A stretch of 64,000 bases of DNA from Opitutia bacterium Tous-C4FEB (GCA_002304445.1 NEVA01000002.1:62001-126000), one strand, 5' to 3'. Shown: positions 26,910 through 35,673, counted from the stretch's first letter. Notes: generated by a model not told the origin, from the sequence alone. Translations and numbers: made by a program.

Positions 26910-27914
26910 ATGTTTCCATCCCATGCTTTTCTCCGGTTCGCCGCGCTTGCGTTTTGTGCCGCGGCTTTTTTTGCGTCGCGCGTCTTCGCCGCCGCGCCCG
27001 CCTTCGCTCCGGCGATCGTCTATGATTTCGGCGGCAAGTTCGACCGCTCGTTCAACCAGTCGGCGAGCGAAGGCGCGGAGAAGTTCAAAAAAGAAACGGG
27101 CATCGCCTTCCGTGAATTCGAAATCTCCAACCCGGCCCAGCGCGAACAAGCGCTGACCCAACTCGCGCGCCGCGGGGCGACGATCATTGTCGCCGTAGGT
27201 TTCACCCAAGCCTCGGCCGTGGAGAAGGTCGCGAAACAGTTCCCGGCGGTGAAGTTCACGATCATCGACGCGACCGTCGATCTCCCCAACGTGCAATCGG
27301 TGAATTTCCGCGAGCAGGAGTCTTCGTTTCTCTGCGGCATGGCGGCGGCGCTGGTTTCGAAGAGCGGTAAAATCGGGTTTGTCGGCGGCATGGATATTCC
27401 GCTGATCCGGAAATTCGCCCTCGGCTACGTGGAAGGCGCCAAGTTCGTGAATCCCAAGATTGAAGTTCTCCAGAACATGACGGGCACCACGCCCGCCGCT
27501 TGGGGCGATCCGACGAAAGGCGCGGAGCTCGCCAAGAGCCAGTTTGGGCGCGGGGCCGATGTGATTTTCCACGCGGCCGGCGCGACAGGTATCGGCGTGA
27601 TGCAGGCGGCCAAAGACGCCGGCAAGCTCAGCATCGGCTGCGACAGCAACCAAAACTACCTGCACTCCGGCGGGGTGCTCACCTCGGCGGTGAAAGCGGT
27701 CAACGTCGCCGTGCACAAAACGTTTCTCGGCGCGAAGAACGGCTCATGGAAGTCCGGCGTCATCGCCCTCGGTCTGGCGGAAGACGGCGTCGGCTACGCG
27801 CTCGACGAGCACAACCGGAAGCTCATCACGCCCGAAATTGAGGCGCGGTTGAACCAGACCCGGGCGGACATCGTGAGCGGGAAAATCAAGGTCTCGGAAT
27901 ACAAGGCGCAGTGA
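26910..27914 (+). CDS. BMP-family (nucleoside) ABC transporter substrate-binding protein
   Basis: A 334-residue exported binding protein of the BMP/Med/PnrA family, members of which bind purine nucleosides. The signal peptide covers about 1-30 (FAALAFCAAAFFASRVFAAA). Family features are IVYDFGGKFDRSFNQSASEGAEKF near the mature N-terminus, GMAAALVSKSGKIGFVGGMDIPLIRKF in the middle and GCDSNQNYL near residue 245. The ATG at 26910 has an AAAGG 11 bases upstream and is preferred over GTG 26886. Its stop overlaps the ATPase start (GTGA). It may be lipid-free, since no lipobox Cys is seen, so it would be soluble in the periplasm. Confidence 0.9.
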   Translation: MFPSHAFLRFAALAFCAAAFFASRVFAAAPAFAPAIVYDFGGKFDRSFNQSASEGAEKFKKETGIAFREFEISNPAQREQALTQLARRGATIIVAVGFTQASAVEKVAKQFPAVKFTIIDATVDLPNVQSVNFREQESSFLCGMAAALVSKSGKIGFVGGMDIPLIRKFALGYVEGAKFVNPKIEVLQNMTGTTPAAWGDPTKGAELAKSQFGRGADVIFHAAGATGIGVMQAAKDAGKLSIGCDSNQNYLHSGGVLTSAVKAVNVAVHKTFLGAKNGSWKSGVIALGLAEDGVGYALDEHNRKLITPEIEARLNQTRADIVSGKIKVSEYKAQ

Positions 27915-29503
27915 GCGACGAAGCTGGGAGCGCGACCGCCCCGGGTCGCAACTCAGATGGCGCGGCTGGAGCCGCCCGCGCTCCCGCGCTTGAACTCCGC
28001 GCAATCGACAAACGGTTCGGCGCGGTGCATGCGAATCGCGCCATCTCGTTTGCGGTCGCGGCGGGCAGTATTCACGGGCTGATCGGCGAGAACGGGGCGG
28101 GCAAATCGACGTTGATGAACATCATCTACGGTTTTCACCGCGCGGACGCGGGGGAGATTCTCGTGCACGGCAGGAAGGTGGATATCACCTCGCCCCAAGG
28201 CGCGATTGCGGCGGGCATCGGGATGGTGCACCAGCACTTCATGCTCGTGGAGAATTTCACGGTGCTGGAGAACGTGGTTCTTGGCGTCGAGGGTGGCGCT
28301 TTGCTGGCCGGCGGGTTGACGGCGGCGCGACGGGAGCTGGAGAAATTGGCCCGCGACTACGGTCTTGAGGTGCCGCTCGATTCCATGATTTCCGAGCTGT
28401 CGGTCGGATTACAGCAGCGGGTCGAGATCCTGAAAGCGCTTTATCGTCGGGCGGAGATTTTGATTCTCGACGAGCCGACGGCGGTGCTTACGCCCCAAGA
28501 GGCGGATCAACTTTTCAAAATGCTCGGTCGGCTGCGCGAGCAGGGGAAGGCGATCATTTTGGTCACCCACAAGCTCCGTGAAATCATGGCGATCACGGAC
28601 CGCGTGACGGTCATGCGGCAGGGCGCGGTCGTGGCCGAGGTGATGACGAAGAAAACTTCGCCGCGCGGTCTCGCCGAGAAAATGGTGGGCCGGGCGGTGC
28701 TGTTGCAGGTGGACAAATGCCCTGCGACGCCGGGGGTGGCATTGCTCTCGGTGACAGACCTCGAAGTGCGCGACCGGTTGGGCGTGCCGCGAGTCAAGGG
28801 CGTCAGTTTCGAGCTCCGCGCGGGTGAAATCGTGGGCGTAGCCGGCGTGGCGGGGAACGGTCAGTCGGAGTTGCTGGAGGCGCTCGCGGGCATCCGTGAG
28901 CCGAGCCGCGGGGAGATTCGTCTCGGCGGGCGCGAGCTGGTGCGCGAGCAACTCGACGCTCGGGCGCGGCGGGCTTTGGGCTTGGCGCATGTGCCCGAAG
29001 ACCGGCTGAGGATGGGGGTCGTCGCGAGTTTTTCCGCCGAGGCAAACGCGATGCTCGGCTATCATGATCGGCCGCGCTATGGCCGGGGGCTGTTTTTGGA
29101 CGGGGCGGCAAGCTTGGCGGGTTGCGAGGCCAAGATGAAGGAATTCGACGTGCGCCCGGCGCAACCGGCGTTGCGGATCTCGGCGTTCTCCGGTGGCAAC
29201 CAACAAAAACTCGTCTTGGCGCGGGAGATCGACGCGGACCCGAGTGTGCTGCTGATCGGCCAGCCGACGCGGGGCGTGGACATCGGGGCGATCGAGTTCA
29301 TCCACCGGCGTTTGATCGCGTTGCGGGACGCCGGGAAGGCGTTGCTCGTGGTCTCGGTGGAGCTCGACGAGATCCTCGGGCTGGCGGACCGCATTTTGGT
29401 GATGAATGGCGGCGAGATCATCGGAGAGTTGGCGCGCGCCGAGGCGACGGAGGAAAAGATCGGGCTGATGATGGCCGGTGTCCGCGGGGAGGGAGGCGCA
29501 TGA
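27911..29503 (+). CDS. Nucleoside ABC transporter ATPase, two nucleotide-binding domains
   Basis: A 530-residue cytosolic ATPase with two fused ABC domains, as in NupA/YufO and RbsA. Domain 1 (about 28-250) has Walker A GENGAGKST, signature LSVGLQQR and Walker B EILILDEPTA. Domain 2 (about 280-520) has the weaker Walker A GVAGNGQSE, signature FSGGNQQK and Walker B VLLIGQPTRGVD with Gln in place of the catalytic Glu, so one site may be non-hydrolytic. About 25 residues of Ala/Gly-rich leader precede domain 1. The start is a GTG overlapping the binding-protein stop. It pairs with the two permeases downstream. Confidence 0.93.
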   Translation: MSDEAGSATAPGRNSDGAAGAARAPALELRAIDKRFGAVHANRAISFAVAAGSIHGLIGENGAGKSTLMNIIYGFHRADAGEILVHGRKVDITSPQGAIAAGIGMVHQHFMLVENFTVLENVVLGVEGGALLAGGLTAARRELEKLARDYGLEVPLDSMISELSVGLQQRVEILKALYRRAEILILDEPTAVLTPQEADQLFKMLGRLREQGKAIILVTHKLREIMAITDRVTVMRQGAVVAEVMTKKTSPRGLAEKMVGRAVLLQVDKCPATPGVALLSVTDLEVRDRLGVPRVKGVSFELRAGEIVGVAGVAGNGQSELLEALAGIREPSRGEIRLGGRELVREQLDARARRALGLAHVPEDRLRMGVVASFSAEANAMLGYHDRPRYGRGLFLDGAASLAGCEAKMKEFDVRPAQPALRISAFSGGNQQKLVLAREIDADPSVLLIGQPTRGVDIGAIEFIHRRLIALRDAGKALLVVSVELDEILGLADRILVMNGGEIIGELARAEATEEKIGLMMAGVRGEGGA

Positions 29504-30609
29504 GCGCGCCCGGCAAACTGCCGCGCTGGGCGGAACTTGGCTTGCTGCCGGTAATCAATCTGGTCGTCGCGCTGCTGATCTCGGGCGTCGTGATCAAGCT
29601 GCTGGGTGAAAGCCCGGTGGCGGCGTTTAAGCTCATGGCGGCGGGGTCGGTGGGGACGCAGGAGGGCATCGGTTACACGCTCTACTACGCGACGAACTTT
29701 ATCTTCACCGGTCTGGCGGTCGCGGTCGCTTCTCATGCCGGGCTGTTCAACATCGGCGCCGAAGGCCAGGCCTACATCGGCGGGCTCGGGACGGGGCTCG
29801 TGTGCCTGTGGTTGGGGGCGTGGCCGTTTTGGGCGGTGCTGCCGCTGGCCGTGCTGGCGGGTGCGGGATTTGGCGCGGCGTGGGCGTTTATCCCGGCATA
29901 TCTTCAGGCGAAACGGGGCAGCCACATCGTGATCACGACGATCATGTTCAATTTTATCGCCGCGTCGCTGATGACCTACCTCTTGGTCAACGTGTTGATC
30001 AAACCGGGCCAGCAGTCGCCGGAGTCGCGGGAATTTGCGGTCAACGCCTGGATGCCCTCGGCGACGGACGTGCTCGCGCGGGTGGGCGTCACCTTTGCAG
30101 CGACGCCGCTCAACCTCGCGTTCGGTTTCGCTTTGGGTGCGGCGGTGCTGGTTTGGCTGTTTGTGTGGCGCACGCGCTGGGGCTATGCGCTGCGAGTCGC
30201 CGGCGAGAACCCGGCGGCGGCGGTCTATGCCGGGATCGCGCCGCCACGGGTGATCATCGGCGCGATGTTGCTGTCGGGTGCGCTGGCGGGAGGTTTGGGG
30301 CTGAATGAGCTGATGGGTTCCCAGCACCGCATTTTGATGGATTTTCCGAGCGGAGCGGGGTTTGTCGGGATCGCGGTGGCGCTGATGGGGCGGAACCATC
30401 CGGCGGGGATCATCGTCGCGGCAGTGCTCTTTGGCGCGCTGTATCAGGGCGGATCGCAGCTCTCGTTCGATATGCCCAAGATCAACCGCGATATGGTCGT
30501 CGTGATCCAAGGCCTCGTGATCTTGCTGTGCGGTGCGATGGAGAACGTGTTTAAGGCGCCGTTGGCGGCGTTGTTTGCCAAGTTTGGAGCAAAGCCAGGA
30601 GTCGGCTGA
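29500..30609 (+). CDS. Nucleoside ABC transporter permease 1 (BPD_transp_2 family)
   Basis: A 369-residue inner-membrane protein with about ten hydrophobic helices. The family region FTGLAVAVASHAGLFNIGAEGQAYIGG near residue 70 and RTRWGYALRVAGENPAAAVYAGI near 225 are the hallmark of permeases paired with BMP-type binding proteins. It overlaps the ATPase stop by ATGA and the next permease start by one base (TGATG). The larger of the two permeases, it corresponds to the NupB/YufP position. Confidence 0.92.
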   Translation: MSAPGKLPRWAELGLLPVINLVVALLISGVVIKLLGESPVAAFKLMAAGSVGTQEGIGYTLYYATNFIFTGLAVAVASHAGLFNIGAEGQAYIGGLGTGLVCLWLGAWPFWAVLPLAVLAGAGFGAAWAFIPAYLQAKRGSHIVITTIMFNFIAASLMTYLLVNVLIKPGQQSPESREFAVNAWMPSATDVLARVGVTFAATPLNLAFGFALGAAVLVWLFVWRTRWGYALRVAGENPAAAVYAGIAPPRVIIGAMLLSGALAGGLGLNELMGSQHRILMDFPSGAGFVGIAVALMGRNHPAGIIVAAVLFGALYQGGSQLSFDMPKINRDMVVVIQGLVILLCGAMENVFKAPLAALFAKFGAKPGVG

Positions 30610-31583
30610 TGGAAACTTACACGCTCATCGTTTTGCTGCTCGCGGCCACGATCCGGGTGGCAACGCCGTTGTTGTTGGCGGCGATTGCAGGGCTTTTTTC
30701 GGAGCGCGCGGGGGTGATCGATCTTGGGCTTGAGGGAAAAATGCTGGGCGCGGCGTTCGCCGCGGCGGCGGTCTCCGCGACGACGGGCTCGGTGTGGTTT
30801 GGGCTGGGGGCGGGGATCGCGACGGCGGTGTTTCTCGCGCTCCTGATCGGCTTCGCTTGCATCACGCACAAGGGCAACCAAGTCGTCGCGGGTATGGCGG
30901 TCACGATCATGGTGGTGGGGCTCGGTCCCACGCTCGGGCTCGCGTGGTTTGGGCTGGGGGGACAGACGCCGCAGCTCGACGGCGCGGGCCAACGTTTTAC
31001 GGGCATAGCGTGGCCGGGTGCCGCTGCGGCCAAGGAAATGCCATTTCCCGGATTGCTCTACTCGGAGCTGTTGAGCGGGCAGAACTTGATCGTGTATTTC
31101 GCGGCGGCCCTGGTGCCGCTGAGTGCGTGGATTTTTTACCGGACCCGATTCGGCCTGCGGCTGCGGGCGGTGGGTGAGAATCCGCACGCGGTCGATACGG
31201 CGGGCATTTCGGTCAACGGCCTGCGCTACCAGGCCGTCATTATTTCCGGGGTGCTCTGCGGCGTGGCGGGAACGTATCTTTCGACGGCGGCGAGCTCCGG
31301 TTTCGTGCGCGACATGACGGCGGGCAAAGGCTATCTGGCGCTGGCGGCGTTGATTTTTGGCAAATGGAAACCGGTGCCCACGCTGGGCGCGTGCCTCTTG
31401 TTCGCCTTTACCGATGCGTTGGCGACGCGGCTGCAAGGCGTGGCGTTGCCGGTCGTGGGCGTGATCCCGGTGCAGTTCATTTTGGCGCTGCCCTACGTGC
31501 TCACGGTGCTGTTGCTCGCCGGCTTTGTCGGCAAAGCGGTTGCGCCGCGGGCGATCGGCGTGCCTTACTCCAAAGAAAAATGA
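30609..31583 (+). CDS. Nucleoside ABC transporter permease 2 (BPD_transp_2 family)
   Basis: A 324-residue inner-membrane permease, partner of the preceding one (NupC/YufQ position). Typical stretches are ATPLLLAAIAGLFSERAGVIDLGLEG near the N-terminus and RTRFGLRLRAVGENPHAVDTAGI near residue 178. Two AxAG-rich helices and a GKGYLALAALIFGKW segment follow. The ATG overlaps the previous stop (TGATG), and its own TGA overlaps the following gamma-carbonic anhydrase gene. The four cistrons make a complete importer whose likely substrates are purine nucleosides. Confidence 0.92.
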   Translation: METYTLIVLLLAATIRVATPLLLAAIAGLFSERAGVIDLGLEGKMLGAAFAAAAVSATTGSVWFGLGAGIATAVFLALLIGFACITHKGNQVVAGMAVTIMVVGLGPTLGLAWFGLGGQTPQLDGAGQRFTGIAWPGAAAAKEMPFPGLLYSELLSGQNLIVYFAAALVPLSAWIFYRTRFGLRLRAVGENPHAVDTAGISVNGLRYQAVIISGVLCGVAGTYLSTAASSGFVRDMTAGKGYLALAALIFGKWKPVPTLGACLLFAFTDALATRLQGVALPVVGVIPVQFILALPYVLTVLLLAGFVGKAVAPRAIGVPYSKEK

Positions 31584-32122
31584 ACTCCGCCGACAGCGTT
31601 CAGTTTCGCCTGGCCCGACACCTCGCTCGGAAACCCGATGTGGCCCGGGCAGTGTTTGTGGCGGCAAACGCCACCGTGGTGGGCGATGTGGTGCTCGGAC
31701 CTTCGAGCAGCGTTTTCTACGGCGCGGTGTTGCGCGGTGACATTCAGGAAATCCGGATCGGCGAAGGGACCAACATTCAGGACAACGCCGTGGTGCATCT
31801 CGCCGATGCGCACGGTGCGCAGATCGGGGCGTGGTGCACGATCGGCCACGCGGCAATCATCCACGCCTGCACAATTGAGGACGAGTGCCTGATCGGCATG
31901 GGCGCGACGGTGCTCGATGGCGCGCGGATCGGGGCGCGGAGCATGGTCGGGGCAAACTCGCTCGTGCCACAGCGTTTCACGTGTCCGCCGGGCTCGATGG
32001 TTTACGGCTCGCCGGCGAAGGTGGTGCGGCCATTGACGGAGGCCGAGCAACAAGGCCTGAAGCCGTGGGCGGAGAAATATATCGCGGTCGCCAAGGCGCA
32101 CGCCGAGCTGGATCGGAAGTAG
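31580..32122 (+). CDS. Gamma-carbonic anhydrase-like hexapeptide-repeat protein
   Basis: A 180-residue left-handed beta-helix protein of the gamma-CA/PaaY/YrdA group. Imperfect hexapeptide repeats run from about residue 28 to 140. The metal-binding histidines are present in VVHLADAHGAQIG and TIGHAAIIHACTI, and RGDIQEIRIGEGTNIQDNAVVH is the family core. Many members have little or no proven CO2 hydration activity, so the role is uncertain. The ATG overlaps the upstream permease stop, an odd partner for a nucleoside importer; the coupling may only reflect gene packing. A C-terminal helix (KPWAEKYIAVAKAHAELD) ends the protein. Confidence 0.88.
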   Translation: MNSADSVQFRLARHLARKPDVARAVFVAANATVVGDVVLGPSSSVFYGAVLRGDIQEIRIGEGTNIQDNAVVHLADAHGAQIGAWCTIGHAAIIHACTIEDECLIGMGATVLDGARIGARSMVGANSLVPQRFTCPPGSMVYGSPAKVVRPLTEAEQQGLKPWAEKYIAVAKAHAELDRK

Positions 32123-32134
32123 AGCAGGTAAGGC

Positions 32135-32220
32135 AAGTAGGGCGACGTCGTCTCGCCGTCCTCCGGCTAGATCCAGACGCACGGCGATACCGTGGAGGGG
32201 GCGAAGACCTCGCTCTACTT
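32135..32220. repeat. 86-bp REP/MITE-like element with terminal inverted repeats, overlapping the folA stop
   Basis: The ends are AAGTAGGGCG and CGCTCTACTT, inverted with one mismatch in ten. Inside are two hairpins: GGCGA/TCGCC (32141-32157) and CACGG/CCGTG (32180-32194). It fills the space between the convergent carbonic anhydrase-like and folA genes, and the folA TAG (32217-32215) lies within its terminal repeat. It resembles non-coding, mobilisable small repeats; copies elsewhere in the genome would confirm this. Confidence 0.5.
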
Positions 32221-32715
32221 TTTTTCCAGTTCGAAGAAGGTGTAACGGAAATGGGCGTCGTGGCTTTCGCGCCGGGTGAGCTCGTGCCACGGCAGGTGCC
32301 GCCACTCAGGGAAGAACGTGTCACCCTCCACGTCGGCGTGGATGAGCGTGAGGGAAAGGCGAAGCGGTCGGTGGGAGGCGAGGGCCTCGGCATAGATCCG
32401 TTCGCCGCCGCAGATCATAATTTCCCCGGGAAGCGAGTCGGCGATGGTAAGGGCCTCAGTGAGTGAAACGGCGACGTGGACGCCCGTTTGGGCGAGGGCA
32501 GCGTTGCGCGTGATGACGACGGGCTGGCGGCCATCGGCCCGCGCGTGAGGCCAGGTTTGGTAGCAGACGCGCCCGAGGACGACGATCTGACCGGCGGTGG
32601 CGCGGTGGAAGTGGGCGGTATCCTCTGCGATGCGCCACGGGAGCTGGCCGGCACGGCCGATGGCGCGGTTTTCAGCGCAGGCAACGATGAGGTGGAGAGG
32701 CTTGGGCGCGGACAC
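32215..32715 (-). CDS. folA: Dihydrofolate reductase
   Basis: A 166-residue NADPH-dependent enzyme that regenerates tetrahydrofolate. The N-terminus has LIVACAENRAIGRAGQLPW, then the catalytic acid in IAEDTAHF, GRVCYQTW in the cofactor site and ICGGERIYAEAL near residue 105. C-terminal strands end in RYTFFELEKK. The start is taken as GTG 32715 (VSAPKPLHLIVA); the frame is open far upstream into the divergent ald gene but without conservation. The stop codon lies in the terminal repeat of the adjacent 86-bp element, so the last codons may have been altered by its insertion. Confidence 0.92.
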   Translation of the reverse strand: MSAPKPLHLIVACAENRAIGRAGQLPWRIAEDTAHFHRATAGQIVVLGRVCYQTWPHARADGRQPVVITRNAALAQTGVHVAVSLTEALTIADSLPGEIMICGGERIYAEALASHRPLRLSLTLIHADVEGDTFFPEWRHLPWHELTRRESHDAHFRYTFFELEKK

Positions 32716-32817
32716 AGGCCGAGGAAAGGGAAACGGACGGAAGTTACACGCCAAAGAAGCGGTCGAGGCGCCGATTCTGGACGTGTCTTCCGCACATTTT
32801 TTTCGTTGGCTGAGGAC

Positions 32818-33903
32818 ATGAAAATCGGTGTCCCGAAGGAAATTAAGATCGGTGAAACCCGGGTTTCGATGACCCCCAGCCTGTGTCGGCGCTGCGTCGC
32901 ACTCGGCGGCGAAGTGTTGGTGCAAAAATCGGCCGGCATCACGGCAGGGTTCACTGACGCCGAATATCGGGCAGCCGGCGCAACGGTGGTCGCATCGGCG
33001 GCGGCGGTCTGGGCGGCGGATCTCATTTTGAAGGTGAAGGAGCCCTTGCCGGCGGAGTATGGTCGGCTGCGGACGGGTCAGATGTTGTTCACGTATCTGC
33101 ACCTCGCCGCGGGACCGGAGTTGGCGAAGGTGCTGTTGAAGAAAAAAATTCTGGGCATTTCGTATGAGACGGTCGAAGGGAATGACGGCTCGTTTCCGTT
33201 GCTCAAACCGATGTCGCAGATTGCGGGACGGCTCGCGATTCAGGTGGGCGCGTATTTTCTCCAATCGCAACATGGTGGCTCGGGCGTATTGCTCGGCGGC
33301 ATTCCGGGCACGATGCCGGGGCATGTGGTCGTCGTGGGCGCGGGCAACTCGGGCGCGCACGCGGTGCAGATGGCGGCGGGCATGGGGGCGCGCGTCACGG
33401 TGCTCGACCTCGACACGCGCAAACTCGAGGCGCTCGATTCCGAGTATCGCGGGCGGGTGGTCACGTTGATGTCGAATCCGGCGAATCTGGAGGCGAGTGT
33501 AGCCGACGCGGATTTGTTGATCGGGGCGGTGCTGATCCCGGCGGCGAAGGCGCCGATTGTGGTGTCAAAAAGGATGGTCGCGCAGATGCGGCCGGGCAGC
33601 GTGATCGTGGACATCGCGATCGATCAGGGTGGTTGCGTGGAGACAATCCGCCCCACCTCGCACGAGGAGCCGGTTTACAAGCAGCACGGGGTGATCCACT
33701 ACGCGGTGCCGAACATGCCGGCGCTGGTGGGCCGCACGTCGACGCTCGGACTGACGCAGGCGACGGAGCCTTTTGTGGCGACCTTGGTGCAAAAAGGGGT
33801 GGAGCGCGCTCTGGCCGAACATCCAGGGCTCGCCAAAGGTGTGAACACCCGGGATGGCAAAATTGTCTACGGCGCGGTGGCGAAGGCGCTGGGTTACGAG
33901 TGA
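32818..33903 (+). CDS. ald: Alanine dehydrogenase
   Basis: A 361-residue NAD-dependent enzyme that interconverts alanine with pyruvate and ammonium. The start MKIGVPKEIKIGETRVSMTP is typical. Substrate-binding elements include KVKEPLPAEY and FTYLHLAAGPEL; the Rossmann core is VVVVGAGNSGAHAVQMAAGMGA near residue 170; VDIAIDQGGC and the closing GVNTRDGKIVYGAVA fit the family. It is divergent from folA, with 102 bases between the chosen starts. It may serve nitrogen assimilation or alanine catabolism; no regulator is adjacent. Confidence 0.95.
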   Translation: MKIGVPKEIKIGETRVSMTPSLCRRCVALGGEVLVQKSAGITAGFTDAEYRAAGATVVASAAAVWAADLILKVKEPLPAEYGRLRTGQMLFTYLHLAAGPELAKVLLKKKILGISYETVEGNDGSFPLLKPMSQIAGRLAIQVGAYFLQSQHGGSGVLLGGIPGTMPGHVVVVGAGNSGAHAVQMAAGMGARVTVLDLDTRKLEALDSEYRGRVVTLMSNPANLEASVADADLLIGAVLIPAAKAPIVVSKRMVAQMRPGSVIVDIAIDQGGCVETIRPTSHEEPVYKQHGVIHYAVPNMPALVGRTSTLGLTQATEPFVATLVQKGVERALAEHPGLAKGVNTRDGKIVYGAVAKALGYE

Positions 33904-33910
33904 GACGACC

Positions 33911-34174
33911 ATGACGCTGCTGCTCATTGCGACGGGTGTAATGGCTCTGATCGGCGGTCTGATTTGGATCGCCAACAACATGGGCCGCGGTGGGTCGTCT
34001 CGGAAAGATACTTCGGGCGACGGCGGAAGCGTGTTCGCGGACGGTTCATCGTCGGGCCCTCATCACGATCGGGGCTGCGGGCAAGGAGATCCGGGTGGAG
34101 ACGGCGGCGGTGACTCGGGCGGCGGCGATGGGGGTGGCGGAGGTGATGGCGGGGGTGGGGGCGGTGGCGATTGA
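33911..34174 (+). CDS. Single-pass membrane peptide with Gly/Asp-rich tail
   Basis: An 87-residue protein that I do not recognise. An N-terminal helix (LLLIATGVMALIGGLIWIANN) is followed by an RGGSSRKD stretch and a roughly 55-residue low-complexity tail of Gly, Asp, Ser and a few His (HHDRGCGQGD). It lies 7 bases after ald, in a position to be translated with it. The extreme composition could be a spacer or metal-binding tail, but biased DNA can also give such frames. Its ATG-to-stop integrity and hydrophobic start argue that it is a real gene. Confidence 0.5.
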   Translation: MTLLLIATGVMALIGGLIWIANNMGRGGSSRKDTSGDGGSVFADGSSSGPHHDRGCGQGDPGGDGGGDSGGGDGGGGGDGGGGGGGD

Positions 34175-34221
34175 CGCGTGGAGTGCCGGAGAATGAACGG
34201 ACCGGCCGGGTGCTTAATTTT

Positions 34222-35088
34222 ATGAAATCCATACTTTGTTTTTTCGGGTTGCTGGTTGCCGCCGGATTATTGCGTGCGGCGCCCTTGCCGGTCGGTTCGG
34301 CGCAATTCACGGCGCGGAACGAGGGCGAACCGATCACGGTCTTCACCTACAAACCGGCGACTTACCGGGACGGTCCGCTTTTTGTGATTTGCCACGGCGT
34401 GGGGCGGAACGCGGAAGACTACCGCAACTTCGCCATCACGCTCGCGGAGCGTTTTGGTGCGATCGTGGCGGCGCCGCTGTTCGATCGGGAGCGTTACCCG
34501 TCGGCGCGGTATCAACGCGGGGGGCTTTTGAACGCCGAAGGCGTCGTGCAGCCGCGCGAAGCATGGACCTATGCGGCGATTCCCCGGATCGTGGCGGAAG
34601 TGCGGACGAAAGAAGGCGCGGCGTTGCCGTATTTCTTGATCGGTCATTCGGCGGGCGGGCAATTTCTCGTGCGAATGGCGGCGTTTCTTCCGGGCGAGGC
34701 CGAGCGGATCGTGGCCGCGAATCCGGGTTCGCATCTGTTTCCGGTACGGGATCAAAACTTTGGTTATGGTTTCGGCGGGCTGCCGGCGGAGTTGAGCAAT
34801 GACGAAGTGATCCGCCGCTACTTGGCGGCCCCGCTGACGATTTATTTGGGGACGGCGGACAACACGCCGGAAAACAGCTTTGACGACAGTCCGGCGGGAA
34901 TGCGCCAAGGGCCGAACCGGCTGGCGCGGGGCCGGGCGTGTTTCGCCGAGGCGCAACGCCTCGCGCGGGAGCGGGGCTGGGCGTTCAATTGGCGTCAGGT
35001 TGAGACCCCCGGCATCGGTCACGCGGCCGCATTCATGTTCGCGGCGAAGGAAGCGGAGGACGCGATCTTCGGGGCGGCCAAAAAATAA
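34222..35088 (+). CDS. Secreted alpha/beta hydrolase
   Basis: A 288-residue esterase-like hydrolase. The signal peptide is MKSILCFFGLLVAAGLLRAA. The fold markers are LFVICHGVGRNAEDYRNFA (oxyanion region), the nucleophile elbow GHSAGG with Ser143, IYLGTADNTPENS for the acid strand and TPGIGHAAAF with the probable catalytic His. It resembles poly(3-hydroxybutyrate) depolymerase/feruloyl esterase-like hydrolases in layout, but the substrate is unknown. ATG 34222 starts the signal peptide. It is convergent with the cyclophilin gene, sharing a hairpin terminator. Confidence 0.85.
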   Translation: MKSILCFFGLLVAAGLLRAAPLPVGSAQFTARNEGEPITVFTYKPATYRDGPLFVICHGVGRNAEDYRNFAITLAERFGAIVAAPLFDRERYPSARYQRGGLLNAEGVVQPREAWTYAAIPRIVAEVRTKEGAALPYFLIGHSAGGQFLVRMAAFLPGEAERIVAANPGSHLFPVRDQNFGYGFGGLPAELSNDEVIRRYLAAPLTIYLGTADNTPENSFDDSPAGMRQGPNRLARGRACFAEAQRLARERGWAFNWRQVETPGIGHAAAFMFAAKEAEDAIFGAAKK

Positions 35089-35110
35089 GGCCGGTCCGCG
35101 GGGACCGGCC
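35081..35110 (-). terminator. Hairpin terminator between convergent hydrolase and cyclophilin genes
   Basis: A perfect 9-bp stem (GGCCGGTCC with GGACCGGCC, 4-base loop, 35089-35110) is followed on the minus strand by a T-rich run (TTATTTTTT, 35088-35080). It therefore ends the minus-strand cyclophilin transcript. It also starts right after the hydrolase stop, so it may work in both directions. Confidence 0.85.
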
Positions 35111-35154
35111 GAATGAAGCGAGTACGGCCGGGGGAGGCCGCGTTGCCGAAACGA

Positions 35155-35673
35155 TCAGGCTGCGACGATCTTGATGCTCTCGACGCCGACGCGCTCGATG
35201 GGCGTGCTCTTTTCGCCGCCGCCGCCGGATTTGGTGGGGACGGTCGCGAGTTTTTCGAGGACGTCGTCTCCGGCGATCACCGTGCCGAACGCGGTGTATT
35301 GCCGGTCGAGGAATTTTGCGTCGCCGTGGCAGATGAAGAACTGCGAGCCGGCCGAGTCTGGGCTGGAAGAGCGGGCCATCGAGAGGACGCCGCGCACATG
35401 GGGCTTGGCGTTGAACTCCGCTTTGATTTGCCAGCCGGGACCGCCGGTACCGGGCATACCTTTTTCGCCGACTTTGGTGTTGGGGCAACCGCCCTGGATC
35501 ATGAAGCCCTTGATGATGCGATGAAATGCAGTGCCGTCATAAAAACCGGCGCGGGCGAGTTTCTTGAAGTTTTCAACCGTCTTGGGGGCGACGTCGGGCC
35601 AGAACGCGACGGTCAGTTCGCCGTGGGCGGTCTTGATGATGGCGTTTTCTTGGGCGGGAGTGGTGGTGCTCAT
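35155..35673 (-). CDS. Cyclophilin-type peptidyl-prolyl cis-trans isomerase
   Basis: A 172-residue PPIase without a signal peptide, so cytosolic. Core motifs are TAFHRIIKGFMIQGG (catalytic Arg, Phe), MARSSSPDSAGSQFFICHG and LDRQYTAFGTVIAG. The family is well conserved throughout. ATG 35673 is chosen (MSTTTPAQENA); the open frame runs upstream into the divergent nucleoside permease-family gene. It is the only gene in its transcript, ending at the hairpin at 35089-35110. Confidence 0.93.
   Translation of the reverse strand: MSTTTPAQENAIIKTAHGELTVAFWPDVAPKTVENFKKLARAGFYDGTAFHRIIKGFMIQGGCPNTKVGEKGMPGTGGPGWQIKAEFNAKPHVRGVLSMARSSSPDSAGSQFFICHGDAKFLDRQYTAFGTVIAGDDVLEKLATVPTKSGGGGEKSTPIERVGVESIKIVAA

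Noticed and set aside
29077-30510. 477-codon open frame antisense to the ABC permease
   Set aside because: It is Arg/His/Gln-rich and lies opposite a clear permease gene.
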